A stretch of DNA of 64,000 nucleotides from Streptomyces sp. WAC05374 (GTDB lineage Bacteria; Actinomycetota; Actinomycetes; Streptomycetales; Streptomycetaceae): NCBI RefSeq assembly GCF_004353505.1, contig NZ_SMNQ01000001.1:1036167-1100166 (forward strand), given 5' to 3'. Below are positions 27,138-35,114 of this stretch, piece after piece. The notes below the pieces were generated by a model, which was not told the origin of the DNA, ran no database searches, and worked only from the letters and a program-made list of their open reading frames with translations. A program made the translations under genes and the position numbers. The first letter of the stretch is position 1. Each line of letters opens with the position of its first letter.

Positions 27138-27433
27138 CCACCCGGAGCACCGCACCGGCCGAAGCGGCCACCCGCCCGGGGAGCCGCGCCAAGGCGGGAG
27201 CACCCGCCCCGAGCACCGCACCGGGCCCGGAGCACCCGCCCACCCGGAGCACCGTGCCGGGCCGAAGCACCCGCCCCGAGCACCGCACCGGGCTCGGAGC
27301 ACCCGCCCACCCGGAGCACCGCGCCCGGCCAGGAGCGCCCACCCGGAGCACCGCACCGGCCGAAGCGGCCACCCGCCCGGGGAGCCGCGCCAAGCCGGGA
27401 GCGCCCGCCCCGAGCACCGCAACGGGCCGGGAG
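27138..27433. repeat. GC-rich mosaic repeat patch
   Basis: About 93 bases starting at 27140 recur at 27341 (offset 201) with only about four differences. Shorter units recur between them: CACCCGGAGCACCG begins at about 27139, 27241, 27308 and 27340, and CGCCCCGAGCACCGCA recurs near 27206, 27272 and 27407. It lies in the 478-base gap between the TPR-like gene start and the ung stop. Open frames through it are only by-products of composition. Confidence 0.85.
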
Positions 27434-27469
27434 CGCCCGCCCGCGGGGGCGCCCCGGCCGTGGCCGTCG

Positions 27470-28153
27470 TCAGCCGAGGTTCGGGATGCGCCAGTCGATG
27501 GGGGCGTGGCCCTGGTCGGCGACGGCCTTGTCGATCTGCGTGAAGGGGCGCGAGCCGAAGAACTTCTTCGCGGAGAGCGGCGAAGGGTGCGCGCCCTTCA
27601 CCACCACGTGCCGCGTCTCGTCGATCAGCGGAAGCTTCTTCTGCGCGTAGTTGCCCCACAGCACGAAGACGGCCGGGTCGGGCCGCGAGGCCACCGCCGT
27701 GATCACCGCGTCGGTGAACTTCTCCCAGCCCTTGCCCTTGTGCGAGTTCGGCTCACCGGCACGGACCGTCAGCACCGCGTTGAGGAGCAGGACACCCTGC
27801 CGCGCCCACGGCATCAGATAGCCGTTGTCCGGCACGGGGTGCCCGAGCTCCTCCTGCATCTCCTTGTAGATGTTGCGCAGCGAGGGCGGGGTCTTGACGC
27901 CCGGCCGCACGGAGAAGCACAGGCCGTGCCCCTGGCCCTCCCCGTGATACGGGTCCTGGCCCAGGACGAGGACCTTGACCTCGTCGTACGGAGTGGCGTC
28001 GAGGGCGGCGAACACCTCCTCGCGCGGCGGGTAGACCGGCCCCTTGGCCCGCTCCTCCTCGACGAACTCGGTGAGCAGCTTGAAGTACGGCTTCTGCAGC
28101 TCGTCGCCGAGGACGCCGCGCCAGGACTCGGGCAGCATGTCGGTGTCGGTCAC
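27470..28153 (-). CDS. ung: Uracil-DNA glycosylase
   Basis: This is a 227-residue family 1 uracil-DNA glycosylase that removes uracil from DNA to start base excision repair. VLVLGQDPYHGEGQGHGLCF contains the water-activating D67, and GAHPSPLSAKKFFGSRPF contains the minor-groove histidine loop. The GTG at 28151-28153 is preceded by CGGAGG. It is a single-gene unit under a RecA-independent damage-type promoter (separate entry). Confidence 0.95.
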   Translation of the reverse strand: MTDTDMLPESWRGVLGDELQKPYFKLLTEFVEEERAKGPVYPPREEVFAALDATPYDEVKVLVLGQDPYHGEGQGHGLCFSVRPGVKTPPSLRNIYKEMQEELGHPVPDNGYLMPWARQGVLLLNAVLTVRAGEPNSHKGKGWEKFTDAVITAVASRPDPAVFVLWGNYAQKKLPLIDETRHVVVKGAHPSPLSAKKFFGSRPFTQIDKAVADQGHAPIDWRIPNLG

Positions 28154-28194
28154 GTCAACAACCTCCGGTGGTGATCGCCTTGTTCTGATCACAG

Positions 28195-28217
28195 AACCTA
28201 CCGGTGACCACTGACAA
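28195..28217 (-). promoter_or_regulatory. PafBC-type (RecA-independent) damage promoter of ung
   Basis: On the minus strand: TTGTCAGTG, eight bases, TAGGTT. This is an exact match to the RecA-NDp consensus TTGTCAGTG-N8-TAnnnT recognised through PafBC in mycobacteria. The inverted repeat GTTCTG-ATCA-CAGAAC (28182-28197) overlaps its -10; its arms are in the opposite order from a LexA box. Confidence 0.82.
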
Positions 28218-28237
28218 CCGGCCCCGGCGGCCGATCG

Positions 28238-29815
28238 TCACCAGCTCGTCTTGCGCTGGAGCTCCCACATCTGCATGACCGTCTGCGGGTCGAGCGCGCG
28301 CTCGCCGCCGGCGATCTCCTCGCTGGCCGCGATGTAGAGCTTGCCCTGCCACAGCGGCAGCAGCCGGACGTCGTCCACGAGGATCTCCTGCGCCCGCTCG
28401 AACTCCTCGGTGACCGCGCCCCGGTCGCTGACCTTGCGGGACTTGGGCAGGAGCTGGTCGGTGATCTCGGGCCGCACGTACGGGGTGGAGAGCACGTTCT
28501 CCTTGCCGACGAACGGGGCGATGAAGTTGTCCGGGTCCGGGAAGTCGGGGAACCAGCCTCGGCCGAAGACCGGGTACTGGCCCTTCTGGTAGCCCGCCTG
28601 GAACTCCTTCCACGGCTTGCCGTTCAGCGTGACCTCGAACAGCCCGGAGGCGTCGAGCTGCCGCTTGAGCTCCGTGAACTCGGCCTTGGTGCCGGAGCCG
28701 TAGCGGTCGGTGGTGTACCAGAGCGTCAGGGCCACGGGGGCGTCGACGCCCTCCTCGCGCAGCAGCTTGCGCGCCTTGTCGACGTCGGGCTCGCCGTACC
28801 GGTCGAAGAAGGCGGTGGTGTGCCCGGCGATGCCCTTCGGGACCATCGAGTACAGCGGCTCGGCGGTGCCCTTGTAGACCTTGGCGACCAGCGCCTCGCG
28901 GTCGACGACCTGGGCGATCGCCTGCCGCACGGCGAGCTTCTTCACGGACGCGTCCTCGGCGTTGAACACGAGGTAGCGGATGTCCGCGCCGGTGGAGTCG
29001 ACGAGCTGGAGCCCCTCGTTCTCGGGGCTCTTCTCCCGGAGCTGGACGACCTCCTCCGCGGTGAGACCGCGGTACGTGGCGTCGATCTCCTTCTCGCGCA
29101 GCGCGCCGACCATCGCCTCGGACTCCTGGAAGTACCGGATGGTGACGGCGTCGTTCTTGCGGTTGGCGAAGCCCTTGTAGGTGGGGTTCTTGGTCAGCTC
29201 GGCCTTGGTGCCCTCCTCGTAGGAGTTGAGCACGTACGGGCCGGAGCCGGTGAGCTTGCCGTCCTCGCGCAGCCCGTCCGCCGGGTACTTCTCGGGCGGG
29301 ACGATGGACATGGCGGGGGTGGCCAGGATGAACGGGAAGGTGGCGTCCGACTCCTTCAGGTGGAAGGTGACGGTGCGGTCGCCGCTGGTCACGACCTTGT
29401 CGAGGGTGCCGAGCAGCGGGGCGGGGCCGCCCTTGGCGTTGATCGTGCGGATGCGGTCGATCGAGTGCTTGACGGCCCGGGCGTCGAGCTTCCCGCCGTC
29501 GGAGAAGGCCAGCCCTTCCTTGAGCCGGCATTCGAATACTTTGCTCACGGTGTCCGTGAATTTGCACTCGGCCGCGTCCGGCTGGGGCGTCGCGCTGCCG
29601 GTCGGAAAGCTCAGGAGAGTCTGGAAGACATTCCGGTACAGCTCCCAGGAGCCGTCCCAGGCGGCGGCGGGGTCGAGCGTGCTGGGAGCGCTCGTCGTGC
29701 CGACCACGATCTTGTTCTCCCCATCGGCGTCATCCTCCGAAAAGAGACTGCATCCCGCCAGCAGGGATATGGACGCAAGGGCTGCAGCCGCCTGCAGACT
29801 GGTCCGGTTGAACAC
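28238..29815 (-). CDS. Peptide/nickel-type ABC solute-binding lipoprotein (orphan)
   Basis: This is a 525-residue SBP_bac_5 family (DppA/OppA type) lipoprotein: signal FNRTSLQAAAALASISLLAG, with lipid-modified C22. Family segments include VVGTTSAPSTLDPAAAWDGS, KEGLAFSDGGKLDARAVKHS and LREKEIDATYRGLTAEEVVQ, and the C-terminal lobe extends to WELQRKTSW. It binds oligopeptides or a similar ligand for uptake. There are no permease or ATPase genes next to it, so it must share a distant transporter or act as a sensor. GTG start with GAGGAG upstream. The palindrome GGTCGGCCGACC (29842-29853) sits 27 bases before the start. Confidence 0.9.
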   Translation of the reverse strand: MFNRTSLQAAAALASISLLAGCSLFSEDDADGENKIVVGTTSAPSTLDPAAAWDGSWELYRNVFQTLLSFPTGSATPQPDAAECKFTDTVSKVFECRLKEGLAFSDGGKLDARAVKHSIDRIRTINAKGGPAPLLGTLDKVVTSGDRTVTFHLKESDATFPFILATPAMSIVPPEKYPADGLREDGKLTGSGPYVLNSYEEGTKAELTKNPTYKGFANRKNDAVTIRYFQESEAMVGALREKEIDATYRGLTAEEVVQLREKSPENEGLQLVDSTGADIRYLVFNAEDASVKKLAVRQAIAQVVDREALVAKVYKGTAEPLYSMVPKGIAGHTTAFFDRYGEPDVDKARKLLREEGVDAPVALTLWYTTDRYGSGTKAEFTELKRQLDASGLFEVTLNGKPWKEFQAGYQKGQYPVFGRGWFPDFPDPDNFIAPFVGKENVLSTPYVRPEITDQLLPKSRKVSDRGAVTEEFERAQEILVDDVRLLPLWQGKLYIAASEEIAGGERALDPQTVMQMWELQRKTSW

Positions 29816-29841
29816 GTGCGCACGCTCCTCGTTCAGCCATG

Positions 29842-29853
29842 GGTCGGCCGACC
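29842..29853. promoter_or_regulatory. Palindrome upstream of the solute-binding lipoprotein
   Basis: GGTCGGCCGACC is a perfect 12-base palindrome between the terminator at 29861-29900 and the GTG start, where a promoter or operator is expected. No regulator gene is adjacent. Confidence 0.4.
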
Positions 29854-29860
29854 ATACCGC

Positions 29861-29900
29861 AGCGCCCCGCCAGGTCAATGTGGTGGCCGGGCGGGGCGCT
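29861..29900 (-). terminator. Terminator of the SDR operon
   Basis: AGCGCCCCGCC (29861-29871) pairs perfectly with GGCGGGGCGCT (29890-29900). It lies 34 bases past the stop of the second SDR gene. Confidence 0.7.
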
Positions 29901-29934
29901 TGCGGCATTCAGCGGTCAATCGGGAAAATCGGGA

Positions 29935-30702
29935 TCAGCCGACTCCGGCATTGAGGAAAATTCCGCCGTCGACGACCAGCGTCTGGCCGGTGATCCAGTC
30001 CGATTGGTCGGAGGTGAGGAATGCGGCGGCCCCGCCGATGTCCTCGGGCACGCCGAGCCGGCCCAGCGGATAGGAGGCCGTGACCTCCGCTTCCCGGCCC
30101 TCGTAGAGGGCCTGGGCGAATTTCGTCTTCACGACGGCCGGGGCGATCGCGTTGACCCGGACGACCGGGGCGAATTCATGGGCGAGCTGGAGGGTCAGAT
30201 TGACCATGGCGGCCTTGCTCATGCCGTACGCGCCGACGAAGGGCGAGGCGGCCAGACCGGCGACCGAGGCGATGTTCACGATCGCACCGCCGTTGTCCTT
30301 CTGCCACGCCTTCCAGGTCTGCTGGGCGAAGCCCAGCGCCGAGATGACGTTGGTCTCGAAGACCTTGCGCGCCACGTTCAGGTCCAGGTCGGCCATCGGG
30401 CCGAAGACCGGGTTGGTACCGGCGTTGTTGATCAGGAAGTCGACGCGGCCGAAGGCCTCCATGGTGCGCTCCACGGCGAGCGCCTGGTGCGCCTCGTCGT
30501 GGGCCTTGCCGGCGACGCCGATCACGCGGTCGGCGCCCAGCTTCTCCACGGCCTCCTTGAGCGCGTCCTCGTTGCGGCCGGTGATGCAGACGCGGTCGCC
30601 GCGGGCGACGAGCGCCTCGGCGACGCCGTGGCCGATGCCCCGGCTGGCGCCCGTGACGAGGGCGACCCTGCCGGACGGCGGGGGCAGTTCCTGTGCGGTC
30701 AT
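29935..30702 (-). CDS. Short-chain dehydrogenase/reductase
   Basis: This is a 255-residue NAD(P)-dependent SDR. TGASRGIGHG is the dinucleotide-binding turn, FLINNAGTNPVFG the NNAG motif, and the catalytic Ser, Tyr and Lys are in NIASVAGLAASPFVGAYGMS followed by KAA. It ends DWITGQTLVVDGGIFLNAGV, as in FabG-like enzymes. ATG at 30702 follows a GAGGAAGG; a GTG three codons earlier is also possible. It lies 16 bases after the preceding SDR gene and is cotranscribed with it, suggesting two reductions in one acyl or ketone pathway. Confidence 0.9.
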   Translation of the reverse strand: MTAQELPPPSGRVALVTGASRGIGHGVAEALVARGDRVCITGRNEDALKEAVEKLGADRVIGVAGKAHDEAHQALAVERTMEAFGRVDFLINNAGTNPVFGPMADLDLNVARKVFETNVISALGFAQQTWKAWQKDNGGAIVNIASVAGLAASPFVGAYGMSKAAMVNLTLQLAHEFAPVVRVNAIAPAVVKTKFAQALYEGREAEVTASYPLGRLGVPEDIGGAAAFLTSDQSDWITGQTLVVDGGIFLNAGVG

Positions 30703-30718
30703 GTCCTTCACGCCTTCC

Positions 30719-31480
30719 TCAGTTGAGCGGGCCGCCGGCCACGTACATGACCTGGCCGGAGATGAAGCCCGCGTCGTCGCCGGTGAAGAAGGCGATCGCG
30801 TGGGCGACGTCCTCGGGCCGGCCGACGCGCTGGACGGGGATCTGGGTGGCGGCGGCGGCCTGGAACTCCTCGAAGCCCATGCCCACGCGCGCGGCGGTCT
30901 GCGCGGTCATCTCGGTGACGATGAAGCCGGGCGCGACGGCGTTGGCCGTGACGCCGAACTTGCCGAGCTCCTTGGCGAGGGTCTTGGTGAAGCCCTGGAG
31001 CCCCGCCTTGACGGCGGAGTAGTTGGCCTGGCCGCGGTTGCCGAGCGCCGAGGACGAGGAGAGGCTCACGATCCGGCCGAAGCCCGCGTCGACCATGTGC
31101 TTCTGGCAGGCCTTGGCCATCAGGAACGCGCCCTTGAGGTGCACGTTCATCACGGTGTCCCAGTCGGACTCGCTCATCTTGAACAGCAGGTTGTCGCGCA
31201 GCACGCCCGCGTTGTTGACGAGGATCGTCGGCGCGCCGAGCTCGGTGGCGATCCGCGCGACGGCGGCCTCCACCTGGGCGCCGTCGGAGACGTCGCAGCC
31301 TACGGCGATGGCCTTGCCGCCCGCCGCGGTGATCTTCTCCACGGTGTCCTTGCAGGCCGCCTCGTCGAGGTCGAGTACGGCGACGGCGCGGCCCTCGGCC
31401 GCGAGCCGGACCGCGGTGGCGGCGCCAATGCCCCGCGCGGCCCCGGTCACGACGGCGACGCGCTGCTCGGTGGTGGACAT
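30719..31480 (-). CDS. fabG: 3-oxoacyl-ACP reductase FabG-like SDR
   Basis: This is a 253-residue SDR close to FabG, which reduces 3-ketoacyl-ACP or -CoA using NADPH. TGAARGIGAA, LVNNAGVLRDNLLFKMSESD and the catalytic SLSSSSALGNRGQANYSAVK (Ser, Tyr, Lys) are present. ATG with AGGAG six bases upstream. It heads the two-gene SDR operon under a consensus promoter and a TetR-like operator. Because it is outside the fatty-acid synthase cluster, a role in acyl-CoA or secondary metabolism is as likely as de novo synthesis. Confidence 0.9.
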   Translation of the reverse strand: MSTTEQRVAVVTGAARGIGAATAVRLAAEGRAVAVLDLDEAACKDTVEKITAAGGKAIAVGCDVSDGAQVEAAVARIATELGAPTILVNNAGVLRDNLLFKMSESDWDTVMNVHLKGAFLMAKACQKHMVDAGFGRIVSLSSSSALGNRGQANYSAVKAGLQGFTKTLAKELGKFGVTANAVAPGFIVTEMTAQTAARVGMGFEEFQAAAATQIPVQRVGRPEDVAHAIAFFTGDDAGFISGQVMYVAGGPLN

Positions 31481-31541
31481 GCTGGTTCTCCTCGCCCTTG
31501 GATGCCGGAAAAGCGGCCCGGCCGGCATTCGTCCATGCCGG

Positions 31542-31602
31542 TGAGCGACCGCTTAGTACCTTCAGCAGACGAGACGCTAGAGACCCTGGCACCCGGTGTC
31601 AA
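31542..31602 (-). promoter_or_regulatory. SDR operon promoter and TetR-like operator
   Basis: On the minus strand: TTGACA (31597-31602), 17 bases, TAGCGT (31574-31579). Downstream, between the likely transcript start and the ATG, TAAGCG-GT-CGCTCA (31542-31555) is a near-palindrome similar to sites bound by TetR regulators of acyl-CoA genes. The regulator is not encoded nearby. Confidence 0.65.
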
Positions 31603-31627
31603 CGGCCCACCGGGTGCACCCGGTCAC

Positions 31628-32011
31628 TCAGCGCACCAGCAGGTCGAGCAGCCGCTGGGCCTCGCCCTCCGGATCGGCGGTCAGGCCGGTGTGGACCGGG
31701 CCGGGCTGGACGACCGTGGACCGCGGCGCGATCAGCCAGCGGAAGCGGCGCCCGGCGTCGTCGCGCGCCGCCTGGCCCGCGTGCTCGCCGCCCTCGCACA
31801 CGCCCTCCACGGCGTGCAGGGCGGCCCGGACGCCGGTCACGTCGGCGTCCGGGTCCAGCGCCCGCAGCTTCGCCTCGTCGAGGTGCGTACGGGCGCACAC
31901 GAAGGACTTGGCGCGGCAGTAGACCACCACGCCGGCGTTGAAGCACTCGCCGCGCTCGACACGCGGTACGACGCGCAGCAGCGCGTACTCGAAGACGTCC
32001 CGGTCGGTCAC
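31628..32011 (-). CDS. DUF3037 family protein
   Basis: This is a 127-residue protein of the DUF3037 family, with no known function. It begins VTDRDVFEYALLRVVPRVER with the typical ECFNAGVVVYCRAKSFVCAR following, then RFRWLIAPRSTVVQPGPVHT. Its GTG start overlaps the stop codon of the HipA-like kinase (GTGA), so the two are translationally coupled and probably act together. DUF3037 is often found beside this kind of kinase; it could be a partner, substrate or neutraliser. The RFRWLIAPRSTVVQPGPVHT stretch, with HTG following, may form a nuclease- or phosphate-binding-like site, but that is only a guess. Confidence 0.85.
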   Translation of the reverse strand: MTDRDVFEYALLRVVPRVERGECFNAGVVVYCRAKSFVCARTHLDEAKLRALDPDADVTGVRAALHAVEGVCEGGEHAGQAARDDAGRRFRWLIAPRSTVVQPGPVHTGLTADPEGEAQRLLDLLVR

Positions 32012-32865
32012 TGGCTGCTGTCCTTCGTGCGGTCCTGCTTGGTGGGGTGCGGCCAGGGGGCCAGGTGGTCGGTGAGCCAGCCCGGGGCGCGGGACGGCGT
32101 GTCCGGCGTCCGCTCCCCCAGGGTGATCCGCTCGTGGATGGTCGCGGCGCGCGCCAGCAGGGTCTCCACGTAGGCGCGGCGCAGCGCGTCGGCCGTGGCG
32201 AAGCCCGGCTCGTCGACGAGCCACGCGTCGGGGACGTCCGCCGCCACCTCCGTCAGCAGCTCCTCGGTGACCAGGGGCGCCAGCGCGGCCGCCGCGGCCG
32301 CGACGTCGGGGGCGAAGGAGGCGAGGACGTGGTCGGAGGCGTCGTACGGCTTGGCGGCCGACGCGGGGGCGCCGGGCCAGTTGTGGTGCCAGATCATGGT
32401 GGCGCCGTGGTCGATCAGCCACGGCTCCCCGTGCCAGACGAGCATGTTGGGGTTGCGCCAGGAACGGTCGACGTTGTTGATCAGCGCGTCGAACCAGACG
32501 ACCCGCCCCGCCTCCGTCGGGTCCATGGCGTACGCGAGCGGGTCGAAGCCGATCGAGCCGGGCAGGTAGTCCATGCCGAGGTTCAGCCCGCCGCTGGCCT
32601 TGAGCAGTTCCTGGACCTCCTGGTCGGGCTCGCCGAGTCCGATGACGGGGTCGAGCTGGATGGCGACCAGTTCGGGGACGCGCAGGCCGAGCCGGCGGCC
32701 GAGCCGGCCGCAGATGACCTCGGCGACGAGGGTCTTGCGGCCCTGCCCGGCGCCGGTGAACTTCATGACGTACGTCCCGAGATCGTCGGCCTCGACGATG
32801 CCCGGGAGGGAGCCGCCCTCACGCAAGGGCGTGACGTAGCGGGTCGCTGTGACTTCGGAGAGCAT
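32008..32865 (-). CDS. HipA-like kinase domain protein
   Basis: This 285-residue protein keeps the HipA/PI3K-like kinase core in short form, without the usual N-terminal HipA domain. Likely catalytic residues: K35 in TYVMKFTGAGQGRKT, E49 in LVAEV, D133 and N138 in LINNVDRSWRNPNMLV (canonical NxDRxxxN), and D152 in LIDHGATMIW. No HipB-type DNA-binding antitoxin is adjacent; the coupled partner is DUF3037. Known HipA kinases phosphorylate aminoacyl-tRNA synthetases; the target here is unknown. ATG preceded by GGGGGG. It is divergent from the S9 peptidase gene. Confidence 0.85.
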   Translation of the reverse strand: MLSEVTATRYVTPLREGGSLPGIVEADDLGTYVMKFTGAGQGRKTLVAEVICGRLGRRLGLRVPELVAIQLDPVIGLGEPDQEVQELLKASGGLNLGMDYLPGSIGFDPLAYAMDPTEAGRVVWFDALINNVDRSWRNPNMLVWHGEPWLIDHGATMIWHHNWPGAPASAAKPYDASDHVLASFAPDVAAAAAALAPLVTEELLTEVAADVPDAWLVDEPGFATADALRRAYVETLLARAATIHERITLGERTPDTPSRAPGWLTDHLAPWPHPTKQDRTKDSSQ

Positions 32866-32899
32866 CCCCCCACAGTACGTGCCTGTCATGATCCGCCCC

Positions 32900-35032
32900 A
32901 TGACCATGATTCCCGCCCTGAACGCACCCGGCTTCCCCCACCAGTTCGCCCGTACGCGCCGGTTCTCGCTGGGCGTCCCGGGCGGGTTCACCGTCTCCCC
33001 GGACGGCGAGCGCGTGCTGTTCGTGCGGACGGCCTCCGGCTCCAGCGCGGTGGGGCGGCTGTGGCTGTACGAGGACGGCCGGGAGCGGCTGCTGGCCGAC
33101 CCCGCCGTGCTGGGCGGCGGCCGGGAGGAGGACCTCCCGGAGGCGGAACGGGTGCGCCGGGAGCGCGCCCGGGTGACGGCGACCGGTGTGACCGGCTACG
33201 CCACCGACCGGCACGCGCGCGTGGCGGTGTTCACGGTGGCCGGCGCGGTGTGGGCGGTACGGACCGGTGGCGGCGCCCCCTGGCGGGTGCCGACGGCGGG
33301 CCCGGCCGTGGACCCGAGGCCGTCGCCGGACGGGTCGCTCGTCGCGTACGTGACCGGGGGCGCCCTGCGTGTCGTGCGGACCGCCGACGGGGCGGAGGAC
33401 CGGCTGCTCGCCGCGCCGGAGGGGCCGGAGGTGGCGTACGGGCTGTCGGACCATGTGTCGGCCGAGTCGATCGGGCGGCCGCGCGGCCACTGGTGGTCGC
33501 CGGACGGGGACGCCCTCCTGGTGGCGCGGACGGACCACGCGCGCGTGGGGCGGTGGCACCTCACCGATCCCGCCGATCCCGCGCGGGCGCCCCGCGCCGT
33601 CCGCTACCCGGCGGCCGGTACGGCCAACGCGGAGGTGTCGCTGCACGTCCTGCGGCTGGACGGCGGCCGGACACCCGTCCGGACACCGGCCGGGGCCGAT
33701 CCGGCCGCCCATCCGCCCGGCGCGTGGACCGACACGCGCTACGAGTACGTCACGGCCGCCGGCTGGGACGGGGCCGGGCCGTTCGTGGAGGTCCAGACGC
33801 GGGACCAGCGGTCGGCCGAGCTGCTGGCGATCGACCCGGACACGGGCGCGACCCGCCCGCTGGTCCGCCGCGCCGACCCGGCCTGGGTGGAGCTCACCCC
33901 GGGCGTCCCGGCCCGCACCGCCGCCGGGACGCCGGTCGTGACCGGCGTACGCGACGACGTGCGCGGCCTGCGCGTCGGGCAGGTGGCGAGCCCGCCCGGG
34001 CTCGAGGTGCGCGCCGTCCTCGGCACGGCCGGCGAGCGGGTGTACTTCACCGCGAGCGAGGACCCCACCGAGGTCCATGTGTGGGCGTACGACCCGGCGG
34101 ACGGGTTCAGCCGGGTGAGCCGGGAGCCGGGCGTCCACACGGCCGCGGCGGGCGGCGGAACCGTCGTCCTGGACAGCCGGACGGACAGCGGGCGGACGGT
34201 GACCGTGCTGCGCGGCGGCAGGCCCGCCGGCCGGATCGCCGTGCTCGCCGAGACGCCCCTCGTCACGCCCCGGCCCGTCCACCTGTCGCTGGGCGTGCGG
34301 GAGCTGCGCGCCCACCTCCACCTGCCGTCGTGGCACCGGCCGGGCTCCGGCCGGCTGCCGGTGCTGCTCAGCCCGTACGCGGGGTACGGCGTCCAGCTCG
34401 CCGTGCGGGGGGCCGGGTGGCACGGCGCGGTGGCCCAGTGGTTCGCCGAGCAGGGCTTCGCGGTGCTGGTCGTGGACGGGCGCGGCACGCCGGGGCGCGG
34501 CCGGGCGTGGGAGACGGCCGTCCACGGCGACCGGCTGTCCGCCCCGCTGGAGGACCAGGTGGACGCGCTGCGCGTGGCGGCCGGGCGGTACCCGGACCTG
34601 GACCTGGACCGGGTGGGCGTCCGGGGCTGGTCGTACGGCGGTTACCTCGCCATCGGGGCCGTACTGCACCGCCCGGACGTGTTCCACGCGGCCGTCGCCG
34701 GTGCCGCGCCGACCGACCGCCGGCTCTACGACACGCACTGGGAGGAGCGGTTCCTCGGCCACCCGGACGTGCGGCCGGAGAACTACGCGCGCTCCTCCCA
34801 CCTGGGGTACGCCCACCGGCTGACCCGTCCGCTGCTGCTGACGCACGGGTTCGCCGACGACAACGTGGTGGTCGCCCACACCCTGCGGCTCTCGGCCGCG
34901 CTGCTGGCGGCCGGGCGTCCGCACAGCGTGCTGCCCCTGCCGGGCGCGACGCACGCCGTGACCCGGGAGGAGGTGGCGAGCGGCCTGCTGGCGGCCGAGG
35001 TGGAGTTCCTGAAGAGGTCCCTGGGCGGCTGA
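32900..35032 (+). CDS. S9 family prolyl oligopeptidase (DPP-IV type)
   Basis: This is a 710-residue serine peptidase. The N-terminal beta-propeller (about 20-450) contains repeats such as FTVSPDGERVLFVRT and DPRPSPDGSLVAYVT. The C-terminal alpha/beta-hydrolase carries the nucleophile in VGVRGWSYGGYLAIG, the aspartate in HGFADDNVVVAHTL and the histidine in LPGATHAVTREE. There is no export signal, so it is probably cytoplasmic. Start choice is uncertain: ATG codons at 32888, 32900 and 32906 are in frame, and TACGTG six bases before 32888 would fit a leaderless message from there. Confidence 0.9.
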   Translation: MTMIPALNAPGFPHQFARTRRFSLGVPGGFTVSPDGERVLFVRTASGSSAVGRLWLYEDGRERLLADPAVLGGGREEDLPEAERVRRERARVTATGVTGYATDRHARVAVFTVAGAVWAVRTGGGAPWRVPTAGPAVDPRPSPDGSLVAYVTGGALRVVRTADGAEDRLLAAPEGPEVAYGLSDHVSAESIGRPRGHWWSPDGDALLVARTDHARVGRWHLTDPADPARAPRAVRYPAAGTANAEVSLHVLRLDGGRTPVRTPAGADPAAHPPGAWTDTRYEYVTAAGWDGAGPFVEVQTRDQRSAELLAIDPDTGATRPLVRRADPAWVELTPGVPARTAAGTPVVTGVRDDVRGLRVGQVASPPGLEVRAVLGTAGERVYFTASEDPTEVHVWAYDPADGFSRVSREPGVHTAAAGGGTVVLDSRTDSGRTVTVLRGGRPAGRIAVLAETPLVTPRPVHLSLGVRELRAHLHLPSWHRPGSGRLPVLLSPYAGYGVQLAVRGAGWHGAVAQWFAEQGFAVLVVDGRGTPGRGRAWETAVHGDRLSAPLEDQVDALRVAAGRYPDLDLDRVGVRGWSYGGYLAIGAVLHRPDVFHAAVAGAAPTDRRLYDTHWEERFLGHPDVRPENYARSSHLGYAHRLTRPLLLTHGFADDNVVVAHTLRLSAALLAAGRPHSVLPLPGATHAVTREEVASGLLAAEVEFLKRSLGG

Positions 35033-35114
35033 ACGGCCCGTGCGGCCGTCGCGTACTCCCCCGTGACGCGTTGACGTCGTGAGACCACCACGGGACCACG
35101 GAAGGGAAGCCGGA

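Noticed and set aside
27138..27433. Possible CRISPR or palindromic repeat family
   Set aside because: Repeat units overlap and have unequal lengths; no unique spacers and no conserved hairpin.
26822..28174. Plus-strand open frame of 450 codons through the repeat patch and ung
   Set aside because: It is opposite ung and the TPR-like gene; the middle is the repeat patch, so openness is a composition effect.
28182..28197. LexA SOS box at ung
   Set aside because: GTTCTG-ATCA-CAGAAC has its arms in the opposite order from the actinobacterial box GAAC-N4-GTTC. No LexA box was seen at dinB either.
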